From Frateuria_A sp051900415 (GTDB lineage Bacteria > Pseudomonadota > Gammaproteobacteria > Xanthomonadales > Rhodanobacteraceae), in NCBI RefSeq assembly GCF_051900415.1, contig NZ_JBHZGL010000001.1, positions 496,001 through 560,000 on the forward strand: a stretch of 64,000 bases of DNA, given 5' to 3'. The notes beneath the pieces were generated by a model. It was not told where the DNA came from. It was given only the letters and a program-made list of their open reading frames with translations, and did no database searches. Position numbers and translations under genes: made by a program. Position 1 is the stretch's first letter. Each line of letters starts with the position of its first letter. Below, piece by piece: positions 49,963 through 58,517 of the stretch.

Positions 49963-50343
49963 ATGAAGAGCAAGCAAGCGGGTATCACCCTGATCGGGTT
50001 TCTAGTCGTTCTGGCCGTCGTGGCCTTCTTCGGCTACATGGCAATGAAGCTGGTGCCGGCGTACAGCGAATACATGGGCGTGGTCAAAGCGATGAATCAG
50101 GTCTCGACCGAGGGCGCCGACGGCAAATCGCTGGACGAGATCCGCCGCGACCTGATGTTCAAGCTGGGCTTCCAGTACGTGGATGACGCCACCATCCAGC
50201 CGCGGGACATCACCATCGACCGCTCCAACGGCAACCAGCTGCACGTGGCCTATGACAAGCAGGTTCCATTCGTCTACAACATCGACTTCCTGCTGCACTT
50301 CGAAAAGAGCGTGCCGCTGCAGGGCAATGTGCCCTCGATCTGA
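49963..50343 (+). CDS. DUF4845 single-pass membrane protein
   Basis: A 126-residue protein of the DUF4845 family, typically encoded between lepB and rnc in gammaproteobacteria. It has a pilin-like N-terminus (MKSKQAGITLIGFLVVLAVVAFFGYMAMKL, one TM at ~8-30) followed by a small periplasmic alpha/beta domain. The Gly-Ile-Thr-Leu-Ile start resembles type IV prepilin signals, but the +5 Glu is lacking, so processing by PilD is doubtful. It lies 6 bases before rnc. Its function is unknown. Confidence 0.88.
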   Translation: MKSKQAGITLIGFLVVLAVVAFFGYMAMKLVPAYSEYMGVVKAMNQVSTEGADGKSLDEIRRDLMFKLGFQYVDDATIQPRDITIDRSNGNQLHVAYDKQVPFVYNIDFLLHFEKSVPLQGNVPSI

Positions 50344-50349
50344 CCGCCC

Positions 50350-51009
50350 GTGAAGTTGGACTACCGTTTCCAGGATCCCGCGCTCGCCGAGCTCGCGTTG
50401 ACCCATCGCAGTGCGGGCCGGCCGAACAACGAGCGCATGGAGTTTCTCGGCGATGCGTTGCTCGGCGCGGTGGTCGGGGAAATGCTTTTCGACGCGCACC
50501 CCCGCGCCAGCGAAGGCGAGCTTTCGCGGCTGCGCGCGCAGTTGGTCAATGGCCAGGCGCTGGCAGTGGTGGCGCGCGAACTGGAGCTGGGCGACGGGCT
50601 CAAGCTGGGGTCGGGGGAGCTCAAGAGCGGCGGCTTTCGCCGTGACTCGATCCTGGCCGATGCGTTCGAGGCCCTGGTCGCAGCGGTGTATCTCGACGGC
50701 GGATTCGACGCCTGTCGCGATACCGTCCGTGGGCTATTTGCCCAACGCGTCGCCGATTTGCCCAGATCCTCCAAGGACGCCAAGACCCGCCTGCAGGAAT
50801 GGTTGCAGGCGCGGGGTCTGCCGTTGCCGGTCTATGAACTGGCCGGCAGCCATGGCGAAGACCACGCCAAGGTCTTTGAAGTGACCTGCAATATCGCCGA
50901 GCCGGCGCCGTTGTGCGCCGCCGCAAGCGGCCCCAGCCGTCGGGCTGCCGAACAGGACGCAGCCGAGATCGTGCTCGGCCAGCTGACCGAGCCGCTGCCG
51001 CCCGCCTGA
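50350..51009 (+). CDS. rnc: Ribonuclease III
   Basis: A 219-residue double-strand-specific endoribonuclease for rRNA and mRNA processing. The catalytic signature is NERMEFLGDALLG (residues ~27-39, with Glu31 and Asp35). The second acidic pair lies in DAFEALVAAVYLDGGF. A C-terminal dsRBD (~150-215) ends SRRAAEQDAAEIVLGQL. The start is GTG at 50350. It follows DUF4845 by 6 bases and precedes era by 79 bases with a hairpin between, a possible self-processing site as in E. coli rnc-era mRNA regulation. Confidence 0.96.
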   Translation: MKLDYRFQDPALAELALTHRSAGRPNNERMEFLGDALLGAVVGEMLFDAHPRASEGELSRLRAQLVNGQALAVVARELELGDGLKLGSGELKSGGFRRDSILADAFEALVAAVYLDGGFDACRDTVRGLFAQRVADLPRSSKDAKTRLQEWLQARGLPLPVYELAGSHGEDHAKVFEVTCNIAEPAPLCAAASGPSRRAAEQDAAEIVLGQLTEPLPPA

Positions 51010-51028
51010 ACCCCATTTTCCCCGTCGC

Positions 51029-51053
51029 TGGCGCCGTTGGCGCGGCGGCGCCA
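51029..51053 (+). repeat. Hairpin between rnc and era
   Basis: TGGCGCCG (51029-51036) and CGGCGCCA (51046-51053) form an 8-bp perfect stem with a 9-base loop. It may protect or be cleaved in the rnc-era transcript. Confidence 0.5.
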
Positions 51054-51088
51054 TGCTTTGCACCCTGTCCGCCGGAACACCTTCTGCC

Positions 51089-52018
51089 ATGAACGACGAA
51101 CCCGAAACCGCCGGCGAGCTGCCGCACGAGAACTATCGCTGTGGTGCGGTGGCCCTGGTCGGTCGCCCGAACGTGGGTAAATCGACCCTGCTCAACGCCC
51201 TGATCGGTTTTCGCCTGTCGATCGTCAGCCCGCGTCCACAAACGACCAGGCACCGCATCCTGGGCATTGCCACCAGCGAGGCGGGGCAAGTGATGTACGT
51301 GGACACGCCCGGCCTGCACCGGGGCGCCAAGCGCGCCATGAACCGCAGTCTCAACCGCGCGGCCCGCACCGCGATGGCCGAGGTGGATCTGGCCGTGCAG
51401 CTGATCGAGGCCGGTCGCTGGACCGACGAGGACGAGGCGCTGTACGCCGCGCTGGTCGAGCAGAACGTGCCGCGCCTGCTGGCCATCAACAAGGTCGACC
51501 TGGCCAAGGACAAGGGCGCGCTGCTGCCCTTCGTCGCGGAGCTGACCGCCAACCACCAGTTCGAGGACATCCATTACGTCAGTGCCCTCAAGCAGAAGGG
51601 GCTGAAGGAGCTGGAGCGCGCGATCCTCGAGCGCCTGCCGGTACGCCCGCCGGTGTTCGGCGAGGACGAGATCACCGATCGCAGCGAGCGCTTCCTTGCG
51701 GCCGAGATGGTGCGCGAGCAGCTCATGCTCCGCCTCGACCAGGAACTGCCCTATGCCACCACGGTGGAAATCGAGCAGTTCAACGACCGCGAGGACGGTA
51801 TTGCCGAAATCCACGCGGTGATCTGGGTGGAGCGCGACGGCCAGAAGGCCATCGTGATCGGGCAGGGTGGCGCCCAGCTCAAGGCCATCGGCAGTGCCGC
51901 GCGCCGCCACATGGAGCGGCTGTTCGAGCGCAAGGTGTTCCTCAAGCTGTGGGTCAAGGTGCGCGAGGGTTGGGTCGACGACGAGGCGATGCTCAAGAAG
52001 CTGGGCTATACCGATTGA
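51089..52018 (+). CDS. era: GTPase Era
   Basis: A 309-residue GTPase that binds 16S rRNA and aids 30S assembly. G1 is GRPNVGKST (residues ~29-37), G2 is the PRPQTTRHRI region, G3 is DTPGLH, and G4 is NKVD. The C-terminal KH domain carries VIGQGGAQLKAIGSAARRHMERLF. The ATG at 51089 puts a short N-terminal extension (MNDEPETAGELP) before the G domain. Position between rnc and recO is the standard one. Confidence 0.96.
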   Translation: MNDEPETAGELPHENYRCGAVALVGRPNVGKSTLLNALIGFRLSIVSPRPQTTRHRILGIATSEAGQVMYVDTPGLHRGAKRAMNRSLNRAARTAMAEVDLAVQLIEAGRWTDEDEALYAALVEQNVPRLLAINKVDLAKDKGALLPFVAELTANHQFEDIHYVSALKQKGLKELERAILERLPVRPPVFGEDEITDRSERFLAAEMVREQLMLRLDQELPYATTVEIEQFNDREDGIAEIHAVIWVERDGQKAIVIGQGGAQLKAIGSAARRHMERLFERKVFLKLWVKVREGWVDDEAMLKKLGYTD

Positions 52019-52106
52019 ATGTCCCGAGCCGGACATCAAGCATCGGCAATCTCGGTTAGCCGCCTGGCGATTCCGGTTTTCCCATTCCCGATCCCGGCTC
52101 TAGACC

Positions 52107-52826
52107 ATGCTCCTCGACCAGCAGCCCGCCTACGTCCTGCATGCGAGGCCCTACCGGGAGACCTCGCTGCTGCTCGAATGCCTCACCCGCGACCACGGCC
52201 GCCTGGGCGTGGTCGCGCGCGGCGTGCGGCGCGAACGGGCGCGGGTGCAGCGTGCGCAGCTCGAACCGTTCCAGCCGTTGGCGCTGGACCTGCTGCTGCG
52301 TGGTGAACTGGCCACCCTGCGCGCGGCCGAACCGGCCAGCACACCGCTCAGGCTGACCGGCGACGCGGGCCTGGCCGGGCTCTACCTCAATGAACTGGTG
52401 GTGCGCCTGACCGGTCGCCAGGATCCGCTACCCGAGCTGTTCGAGGCCTACGCGCGCACCCTGCCGCGCCTGGCCGGGCCTGGCGCGCTGGCCTGGCAAC
52501 TGCGGCGCTTCGAACGCGACCTGCTCGCGGCGATCGGCTATGCGCTGCAGCTGGATACCGAGGCCGACAGCGGCGAACCGGTGGCACCGGAAGGCTGGTA
52601 TCGCTACCAGGTCGAACATGGCCCGGTGGCCTGCCCACCCGATGCGCCGCGGGGGATCCGCGGGGCGGACCTGCTGGCGCTCACCACCGACCAATGTCCC
52701 GACGCCACGGGGCTGGCGGCGCTGCGTCGTCTCATGCGCGAGGTCATCCGCTTCCACCTCGGTGGTGGCGAGCTGCACGCATGGCGCGTGCTGGCCGCGG
52801 CCATGTCACGGCGGCAATCGGGCTGA
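52107..52826 (+). CDS. recO: DNA repair protein RecO
   Basis: A 239-residue recombination mediator that works with RecR to load RecA on SSB-coated DNA. The N-terminal OB fold begins with the typical AYVLHARPYRETSLLLECLTRDHGRLGVVARGVRRER. A helical domain follows around LYLNELVVRLTGRQDPLPELFEAY and a C-terminal part around LRRLMREVIRFHLGG. The zinc Cys residues of some RecO proteins are not arranged as in thermophiles, as usual for gammaproteobacteria. It is the last gene of the cluster in the window and converges with a membrane-protein gene. Confidence 0.95.
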   Translation: MLLDQQPAYVLHARPYRETSLLLECLTRDHGRLGVVARGVRRERARVQRAQLEPFQPLALDLLLRGELATLRAAEPASTPLRLTGDAGLAGLYLNELVVRLTGRQDPLPELFEAYARTLPRLAGPGALAWQLRRFERDLLAAIGYALQLDTEADSGEPVAPEGWYRYQVEHGPVACPPDAPRGIRGADLLALTTDQCPDATGLAALRRLMREVIRFHLGGGELHAWRVLAAAMSRRQSG

Positions 52827-52831
52827 GCCAT

Positions 52832-53284
52832 TCACCCGGCACGAGGGCTCGACCCGAGCCTGTCGCGAAGGCGTGTCGGTCTGGACGAAGGCCGCAGCAC
52901 GTACGCCAGCAGGGACGCCGCGGCGGCGATTGCGCCGATCGCGGGAAAGCGCCAGTCAACCGCGCTCCAGCCGAACTGGAACAGCCTTCCCCATTGCATC
53001 CAGGACGCCGAAATCGCGCCGGTGAGCACGACAAGCGTTGCCCGAGGAAGCGTGGTCCGGTGGGAACACAGCGCGCCGGCCACCGCACCGGTCAGGGCGA
53101 ACGGAACTGCTTGCAGGATGTAGCCCAGGGGCAGGGACAGCGCGAAGGCGAGCAGTGTCCCGAGCACGATGCGCGGCGCTGATGCGTTCGGAAATGCGAG
53201 GACGGCGGAAAACGCGAGTGTTCCCACCGCCGGACCGACGGCAGCAAACAGCAGCACAGGATGAAGTAGGGTTCTCAGCCTCAC
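52832..53284 (-). CDS. Predicted membrane protein, function unknown
   Basis: A 150-residue integral membrane protein with about four hydrophobic segments (residues ~8-30, ~40-62, ~62-75 and ~113-130) and a basic C-terminus. The start is GTG at 53284, with AGGAT six bases upstream. It converges with recO, only 5 bases apart, and lies 44 bases after the REC-Hpt gene on the same strand. No family is recognised and no function is proposed. Confidence 0.65.
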   Translation of the reverse strand: MRLRTLLHPVLLFAAVGPAVGTLAFSAVLAFPNASAPRIVLGTLLAFALSLPLGYILQAVPFALTGAVAGALCSHRTTLPRATLVVLTGAISASWMQWGRLFQFGWSAVDWRFPAIGAIAAAASLLAYVLRPSSRPTRLRDRLGSSPRAG

Positions 53285-53328
53285 GCGGGATCCTGTTTCC
53301 AGTGGCCTGACGACGCGTTGCGTTGCGC

Positions 53329-54069
53329 TCAGCGCTCCAGCACCGCCAGAGTCGCGGCGAGGGCTTGCCGGAATCGCTCCTGGGCCCCGTCGCCTACGGA
53401 GCCATCGACCTCCACCTGTCGCTGCAGATGGGTCGCCTGCAACGCCAGCGCGGCGGCACCGCAGAAGCCGCAGGCCGAACGCAGCCGGTGCAGCCGGTCG
53501 ATCAGGCGTGACGGTTCACGGCAGAAGAGGTCCAATTCCTGCAGAAGCGTCGCCAGCTCCTCGCGCAGCAGGCCGCGCAGCGCCTGCATCGTGCCTGCAT
53601 CGCCGCTGCTGACCAGCCCGGCGGCATCGTCCAGCAGCGGCGTGTGGCGGCCGCTGTTGCGGGCGAGCGTGACCAGCGGGCGCAGCGCGTCCAGTTCGCA
53701 GGGCTTGAGCAGCACGTCGCTGAAGCCGGCGGCCAGCAATTGTTGGCGATCCTCGGTCGAAACTTCGGCGCTGGTCGCCACCGCCGGCGCGTCGGCCGAA
53801 CGCGCAGTGGCGTCGGCGCGCAGGGCCGCCAGCACGTCGCGCGCGCCGGCGCCGGGCATGCGGCAGTCCAGCAGCAGCAGGTCGAAGGTTTCGATGGCGG
53901 CGCGCGCCAGCGCCAGCTGGCCGTCGGCGCATTCGTGCACCTGTGCACCCAGGGCGCGCAGTCCGTCGCCGAGGAAACGGCGGCTGGCCGGGTCGTCGTC
54001 GGCCACCAGCACATAGGGCAGGGGAAGGCTGGAGGGCGGTGGCTGGCGCAGAAAGGCGGCTGTGCTCAT
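53329..54069 (-). CDS. REC-Hpt two-domain phosphorelay protein
   Basis: A 246-residue soluble protein. The receiver domain (residues ~18-135) has the acidic pocket ADDD at 23-26, phospho-Asp68 in LLLLDCRMPG, and Lys122 in LLKPCEL. A histidine phosphotransfer domain (~150-246) has the phospho-acceptor His194 in DRLHRLRSACGFCGA. It lacks a kinase or an output domain, so it would relay phosphoryl groups between a distant sensor kinase and another regulator. REC-Hpt proteins are uncommon as free-standing genes. No histidine kinase is nearby. Confidence 0.88.
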   Translation of the reverse strand: MSTAAFLRQPPPSSLPLPYVLVADDDPASRRFLGDGLRALGAQVHECADGQLALARAAIETFDLLLLDCRMPGAGARDVLAALRADATARSADAPAVATSAEVSTEDRQQLLAAGFSDVLLKPCELDALRPLVTLARNSGRHTPLLDDAAGLVSSGDAGTMQALRGLLREELATLLQELDLFCREPSRLIDRLHRLRSACGFCGAAALALQATHLQRQVEVDGSVGDGAQERFRQALAATLAVLER

Positions 54070-54115
54070 TGACGAAATCCATGTCGTTCAGCTGGCTTTG
54101 GCAGAATGATGGCAC

Positions 54116-56137
54116 ATGCTCGCTTTCTCCCGCCGCCTGTTGCTATGCCTGGGCCTGCTCCTCGTCGCCGCGTGGACGGGGCCCGCCCGCGCGGATGTCG
54201 AACTGACCGCCAAGGTGGTCGCGGTGCCCGGCGTGCGGCTGCAACAGGTGAGCCTGCACATCGGCGAGGACGGCAACGGCGGGCTGGCGCTCAAGCTCCA
54301 CGCCGCACGCGCCGACGTCGCGGCGATGGGTTGGCGCCGCGTCGGGCTGGACCTGGAAGGCGTACTGTCGCGCGACCTGCAGATGCGCTGGTTGCTGGAC
54401 GGCACCGTCGCCCTGCGCGGCGCACCGGGCGGGGCACTGGGCAATTCCGACGTGCACCTGGTGATCGACCAGCGCGCCAACACGCTGCAGGCGGATGTCA
54501 CCCAGGCCGCGGCGGCCGCCAGCGCCTGGGTTCCGCTCGACCAGACCACCCACGCGCAGATCACCCTGAAGAACCTCCCCGCCCAATGGCTGGCCGGATT
54601 GCTCGGCACGGTCTGGTCTGGCCGGCCCACGGGCGGGCGACTGGATGCCGAGCTGGCGCTGGACGTGCACGACAACGGCATCCAGTCGTCGGGTGAATTC
54701 AGCCTGGACGGCGTGGGTTTCGACAGCCCCAGCGGGACGCTGGCCGGGCAAGGCGTCGACGCCAATGGCCGCCTCGGCATCGACACCCAGGGCGGCCCCG
54801 CTCGGTTCACGGTGGATGCCACGCTGCACGGTGGCGAGCTGTTGCTCGGACCGATCTACGCGAAGCTCCCCAGCCACCCTGTGCAGCTCAACGTGGCCGC
54901 GGTCGGCCAGGGCGGCGCGCTGGCGATCAACCGCTTGCGCGTCAACGATACCGATGCGCTGCAACTGGATGGCGCGCTCGCCTTCGATGCCAAGGGCAAC
55001 CTCGACAAGTTGCGCCTGGAGCGCTTCCAGGCGCGATTCCCCGCCGCCTACGAACGTTACGGCGCCGCCTGGCTGGATACGCTGGGCCTGCACGATGTGC
55101 GCATCACTGGCGCCCTGAGCGGCAACCTGGACCTGCGCGACGAAGGACCGCGCGGCTTCGCCTTCACCGCCGACCATCTCGGCCTGGCGACCGCCGACGG
55201 CCGGCTGGCGATCGACGACCTCAACGGCGGGTTGGACTGGTCCGCGGAAGCGGATCGACCCACCACCAGCCTCGGTTGGCGTGCTCTGCGCCTGTATCGC
55301 CTGCCATTCGGACCGGCCAGGGCACAGTGGCGTAGCCAGGGCGGCACGCTCGGATTGACCCAGCCACTGGCGGTCGCCCTGCTCGGCGGCACGGTGCGCA
55401 TGAGCCAGCTCGACTGGCGCCCCGCCGCAGCCAGGGGCCAGCGGCTGGAAACCTCGCTGGCCGTCACCGGCGTGGATATGGCCGCCTTCAGCAAGACGAT
55501 GGGCTGGCCGCAGTTTCCCGGCACGCTCGGCGGTGCGATCCCGTCGCTGCGCTGGGTGGACGACACGGTGGAGTTGTCCGGCGGCCTGTCGGTCAACGTC
55601 TTCAACGGCTTCGTGGACATCACCCAGCTCGCGCTGACGCAGCCGTTCGGGCCCAGCCCGGTGCTGGCGGCGGACATCGGCTTGCGCCAGCTGGACCTGG
55701 GCTCGATCACCAGCGTGTTCGACTTCGGCAGCATCACCGGCCCACTGCACGGCAGCATCGCCAACCTTCGCCTGGTCGACTGGCAACCGGTCGCGTTCGA
55801 GGCGCATCTGCTTGCCGATGAAGGCGGCCGGATCAGCCAGCGTGCGGTCAACAACCTCACCTCGGTCGGTGGCGGCGGCATCGCCGCCGGCCTGCAAGGC
55901 GCGGTGCTCAAGCTCTTCAAGACCTTCGGCTACGCGCGTATCGGCCTCAACTGCACGCTGGTCGGCACGGTCTGCCACATGAGCGGGCTGGAGAATAGCG
56001 GGGACGGTTACACTATCGTCGAGGGCAGCGGTTTGCCGCACCTCCAGGTCATCGGCCACCAGCACGAGGTCGACTGGCCCACCCTGGTGAGCCGGCTGAA
56101 GGCGGCCACCGAAGGCGGCGGCCCGCAGGTCCGCTGA
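54116..56137 (+). CDS. YdbH-like AsmA-superfamily envelope protein
   Basis: A 673-residue protein with an N-terminal signal anchor (residues ~6-26) followed by a very long beta-rich periplasmic region with repeated amphipathic strands. The C-terminus contains the conserved AVNNLTSVGGGGIAAGLQGAVLKLFKTFGYARIGLNC region. Together with the YdbL-like gene that follows 23 bases later, this matches the E. coli ydbH-ynbE-ydbL locus. There YdbH is an AsmA-like protein, partly redundant with TamB and YhdP, that bridges the envelope for phospholipid movement to the outer membrane. It is shorter than E. coli YdbH (~880). Family placement rests on context and these C-terminal motifs. Confidence 0.8.
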   Translation: MLAFSRRLLLCLGLLLVAAWTGPARADVELTAKVVAVPGVRLQQVSLHIGEDGNGGLALKLHAARADVAAMGWRRVGLDLEGVLSRDLQMRWLLDGTVALRGAPGGALGNSDVHLVIDQRANTLQADVTQAAAAASAWVPLDQTTHAQITLKNLPAQWLAGLLGTVWSGRPTGGRLDAELALDVHDNGIQSSGEFSLDGVGFDSPSGTLAGQGVDANGRLGIDTQGGPARFTVDATLHGGELLLGPIYAKLPSHPVQLNVAAVGQGGALAINRLRVNDTDALQLDGALAFDAKGNLDKLRLERFQARFPAAYERYGAAWLDTLGLHDVRITGALSGNLDLRDEGPRGFAFTADHLGLATADGRLAIDDLNGGLDWSAEADRPTTSLGWRALRLYRLPFGPARAQWRSQGGTLGLTQPLAVALLGGTVRMSQLDWRPAAARGQRLETSLAVTGVDMAAFSKTMGWPQFPGTLGGAIPSLRWVDDTVELSGGLSVNVFNGFVDITQLALTQPFGPSPVLAADIGLRQLDLGSITSVFDFGSITGPLHGSIANLRLVDWQPVAFEAHLLADEGGRISQRAVNNLTSVGGGGIAAGLQGAVLKLFKTFGYARIGLNCTLVGTVCHMSGLENSGDGYTIVEGSGLPHLQVIGHQHEVDWPTLVSRLKAATEGGGPQVR

Positions 56138-56160
56138 CACACACCCTCAGGAGCCCATCC

Positions 56161-56757
56161 ATGCGCAAGCTCGTCTACGCCCTGCTGACCACCGTGATGG
56201 TCGCCCTGGTCGGTTGCGTCACGATCAACGTGTACTTTCCCGAGGCCGCCGCGCAGAAGGCCGCCGATCGCTTCATCGGTACGGTGATCGACCAAGGCAG
56301 CGCGCCGGCGCAGGACGCCAAGCCCGCGCCGCAGACCCAGGAGCCGACGCGCCCCTCGGCCATGCTTCTCGACCTGCTGGTGCCGGCCGCGTATGCCGAC
56401 ACGCCCGACATCCGTGTGCAGACGCCGGCCACCGAGGCGATCCGCGGTCGCATGCAGGCGCGCTTCCAGAACACCTTGCAGGCGCTGCTCGACTCCGGCG
56501 CGGTGGGCTTTACCAAGGACGGGCTGGTGGCCGTGCACGATGCCGGCAAGATCCCGCTCAGCAAGCGCGCGCAGGCCACCGCCGCCGTGGCGGACGAGAA
56601 CAGCGACCGCAATGCGCTGTATCGGGAGATTGCCCGCGCCAACGGCCACCCCGAGTGGGAGCCGCAGATCCGTGCCACCTTCGCCAAGGGCTGGATCGAG
56701 CGCGCCCACGCCGGCTGGTATTATCAGGACGCTTCGGGCGCCTGGAAGCGCAAGTAA
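56161..56757 (+). CDS. YdbL/DUF1318-like lipoprotein
   Basis: A 198-residue protein. A lipoprotein signal (VALVGC, Cys19) is followed by the motif VTINVYFPEAAAQKAADRF. A variable Ala/Pro/Gln linker (~residues 50-85) precedes the DUF1318 domain (~95-198: GLVAVHDAGKIPLSKRAQATAAV...GWYYQDASGAWKRK). In E. coli the lipoprotein YnbE and soluble YdbL are separate; here one lipid-anchored protein carries the DUF1318 domain and there is no separate ynbE. It is presumably co-transcribed with the ydbH-like gene. It may act at the outer membrane end of the YdbH bridge. Confidence 0.85.
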   Translation: MRKLVYALLTTVMVALVGCVTINVYFPEAAAQKAADRFIGTVIDQGSAPAQDAKPAPQTQEPTRPSAMLLDLLVPAAYADTPDIRVQTPATEAIRGRMQARFQNTLQALLDSGAVGFTKDGLVAVHDAGKIPLSKRAQATAAVADENSDRNALYREIARANGHPEWEPQIRATFAKGWIERAHAGWYYQDASGAWKRK

Positions 56758-56787
56758 GCCGCGCCCTCCGTTCCCCTGTTTGACCGC

Positions 56788-56820
56788 TGCGCCCGGGTCG
56801 CCGATCCGGGCGCAGGCGTT
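56788..56820 (+). terminator. Probable terminator after YdbL-like gene
   Basis: TGCGCCCGG (56788-56796) and CCGGGCGCA (56806-56814) form a 9-bp stem with a 9-base loop, followed after four bases by TTTT. It ends the ydbH-ydbL unit before rlmD. Confidence 0.65.
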
Positions 56821-56831
56821 TTACGAGTGCC

Positions 56832-58145
56832 ATGAAAGAATTCGAAGCCACCATTACCGACCTGGCCCATGACGGCCGCGGCGTCGCCCGCATCGACGGC
56901 AAGACCGTGTTCGTCAGCGGTGCACTGCTGGGCGAGCAGGTTCGCCTAGGGATACGCAAGCGCCACCGCAACTTCGACGAAGCCGAGACGCTCGAAGTGC
57001 TCGAGCGCTCGCCGCATCGCGTCGAGCCGCAGTGCGCGCACTTCGGCCAATGCGGCGGCTGTTCCTTGCAGCACCTGGACGCGCCGGCCCAGATCCAGGC
57101 CAAGCAGCGCGTGCTGTCGGACAACTTCGCGCGGATCGGCAAGGTCGAACCCAAGCGCTGGCTTGAGCCGCTCACCGACGCACCCTGGGGCTATCGCCGC
57201 AAGGGCCGCCTGTCGGTGCGCGCGGTGGCCAAGAAGGGACGCGTGCTGGTCGGGTTCCGCGAGGAGTCCAACCCGCGCTTCGTGGCCGACATCAGCCATT
57301 GCGAGGTGGCGCACCCGGCCATCGGCAGTCGGATCGGCTTGCTGGCCGAGCTGATCGGGGGCCTGGACGCGGCCAACGACATTCCGCAGATCGAGTTCGC
57401 CGCCGGCGACGACACCGTCGCCCTGGTGTTCCGGCACCTCAAGCCGCTGAGTGAACGGGACAGCCAGGCGCTGGTCGCCTTCGGCAAGGCGCACGGTCTG
57501 GCGATCTACCTGCAACCGGGCGGCGTCAGCAGCGTGCACCCGCTGTGGCCCGAGCAGCCGCGGCTGACCTTCCGGCTGCCGGCCGGCGAGGGCGTGGCCG
57601 ATGTGGAGCTGGAGTTCCAGCCCCTGGATTTCGTGCAGGTCAATGCCGGCATGAACCGGCGCATGCTGGCGCGGACGATGGAGCTGCTCGATCCGCAACC
57701 GACCGACCGCGTGCTCGATCTGTTCTGCGGCCTGGGCAACTTCACCCTGCCGATCGCGCGGCGCGTGGCCGAGGTCGCCGGGGTCGAGGGCGAGCACGGG
57801 CTGGTCGAGCGAGCCGCCGCCAACGCCGCGCGCAACGGCATCGCCAACGCGACGTTCCATGTCGCCAACCTGTTCGAGGACCAGCGCGGCAGCGCCTGGG
57901 CCCGCGCCGGGTGGGACAAGATCCTGCTCGACCCGCCGCGGGCTGGCGCCGAGCAGGTGCTGGAGTACCTGCCGCGCAAGGGCACCGACCGCATCGTCTA
58001 CGTCTCCTGCCACCCGGCCTCGCTGGCCCGCGATGCCGGCCTGCTGGTGCATCGCCACGGCTTCGAGCTCACGGCTGCCGGCGTGATGGACATGTTTCCC
58101 CACACCGCGCACGTGGAGTCGATCGCGCTGTTCGAGCGACGCTAG
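56832..58145 (+). CDS. rlmD: 23S rRNA (uracil-1939-C5)-methyltransferase RlmD
   Basis: A 437-residue SAM-dependent methyltransferase. The TRAM domain covers residues ~1-60. An iron-sulfur cluster is bound by Cys68, Cys74, Cys77 and Cys157 (CAHFGQCGGC and SHCEVAHP). The SAM-binding motif is LDLFCGLGNFTLPIA. Catalytic Cys393 lies in VYVSCHPASLARD, and DPPRAGAEQVLEYL is also conserved. It modifies U1939 of 23S rRNA. Length is typical. It is a single-gene unit between the YdbL terminator and a repeat-containing interval. Confidence 0.96.
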   Translation: MKEFEATITDLAHDGRGVARIDGKTVFVSGALLGEQVRLGIRKRHRNFDEAETLEVLERSPHRVEPQCAHFGQCGGCSLQHLDAPAQIQAKQRVLSDNFARIGKVEPKRWLEPLTDAPWGYRRKGRLSVRAVAKKGRVLVGFREESNPRFVADISHCEVAHPAIGSRIGLLAELIGGLDAANDIPQIEFAAGDDTVALVFRHLKPLSERDSQALVAFGKAHGLAIYLQPGGVSSVHPLWPEQPRLTFRLPAGEGVADVELEFQPLDFVQVNAGMNRRMLARTMELLDPQPTDRVLDLFCGLGNFTLPIARRVAEVAGVEGEHGLVERAAANAARNGIANATFHVANLFEDQRGSAWARAGWDKILLDPPRAGAEQVLEYLPRKGTDRIVYVSCHPASLARDAGLLVHRHGFELTAAGVMDMFPHTAHVESIALFERR

Positions 58146-58517
58146 GCGGTACCGGGCTTCTCTCGCGGACGAGGGACGCGAGGGCCTCGCGACAAAGCGG
58201 GCATTCCGATCGAAAGCGCGCCAGCGGCATGTCGGCACCTTCCCACCGCGATCGCGGTGGAAAGGCTCGGGACCGCCTCGTCGAGCCCCAAGAACCTTCC
58301 CCCGTTTACGGGGGAAGGTGCCCGCAGGGCGGATGGGGGAGACCTTGCGGCAGACCACCAAGGCATTCGGCCTGGAATGCAGTCCCATCCGCCTGCCGCC
58401 TCTCCCCGCGTTCGTAGACAAGGGCTCGTCAACGGAACGCTCCGGAAGGGCGCAGTTCTCGCCATCACGCCCCCCAGCGCCTATCCTTGACGATCCGCCT
58501 TGCGCTTGCCGCTTCCG
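58146..58517. other. Intergenic interval with a composite hairpin repeat
   Basis: This 372-base interval between rlmD and the CYTH gene holds the repeat at 58232-58341 and no convincing gene. The last ~60 bases before the CYTH ATG must contain its promoter; no clear sigma-70 motif stands out. Confidence 0.7.
58232..58341. repeat. Nested double hairpin, CCTTCCCC-GGGGAAGG family (second copy)
   Basis: CCACCGCGATCGCGGTGG forms one hairpin and CCTTCCCCCGTTTACGGGGGAAGG a second. The order, spacing and flanking GGCACCTTCC / GGAAGGTGCC match the element at 18435-18540. Confidence 0.8.

Noticed and set aside
49963..50020. Type IV pilin-like (minor pilin) identity for the DUF4845 gene
   Set aside because: The hydrophobic start resembles a prepilin, but the essential Glu at +5 is missing, and position between lepB and rnc fits DUF4845.
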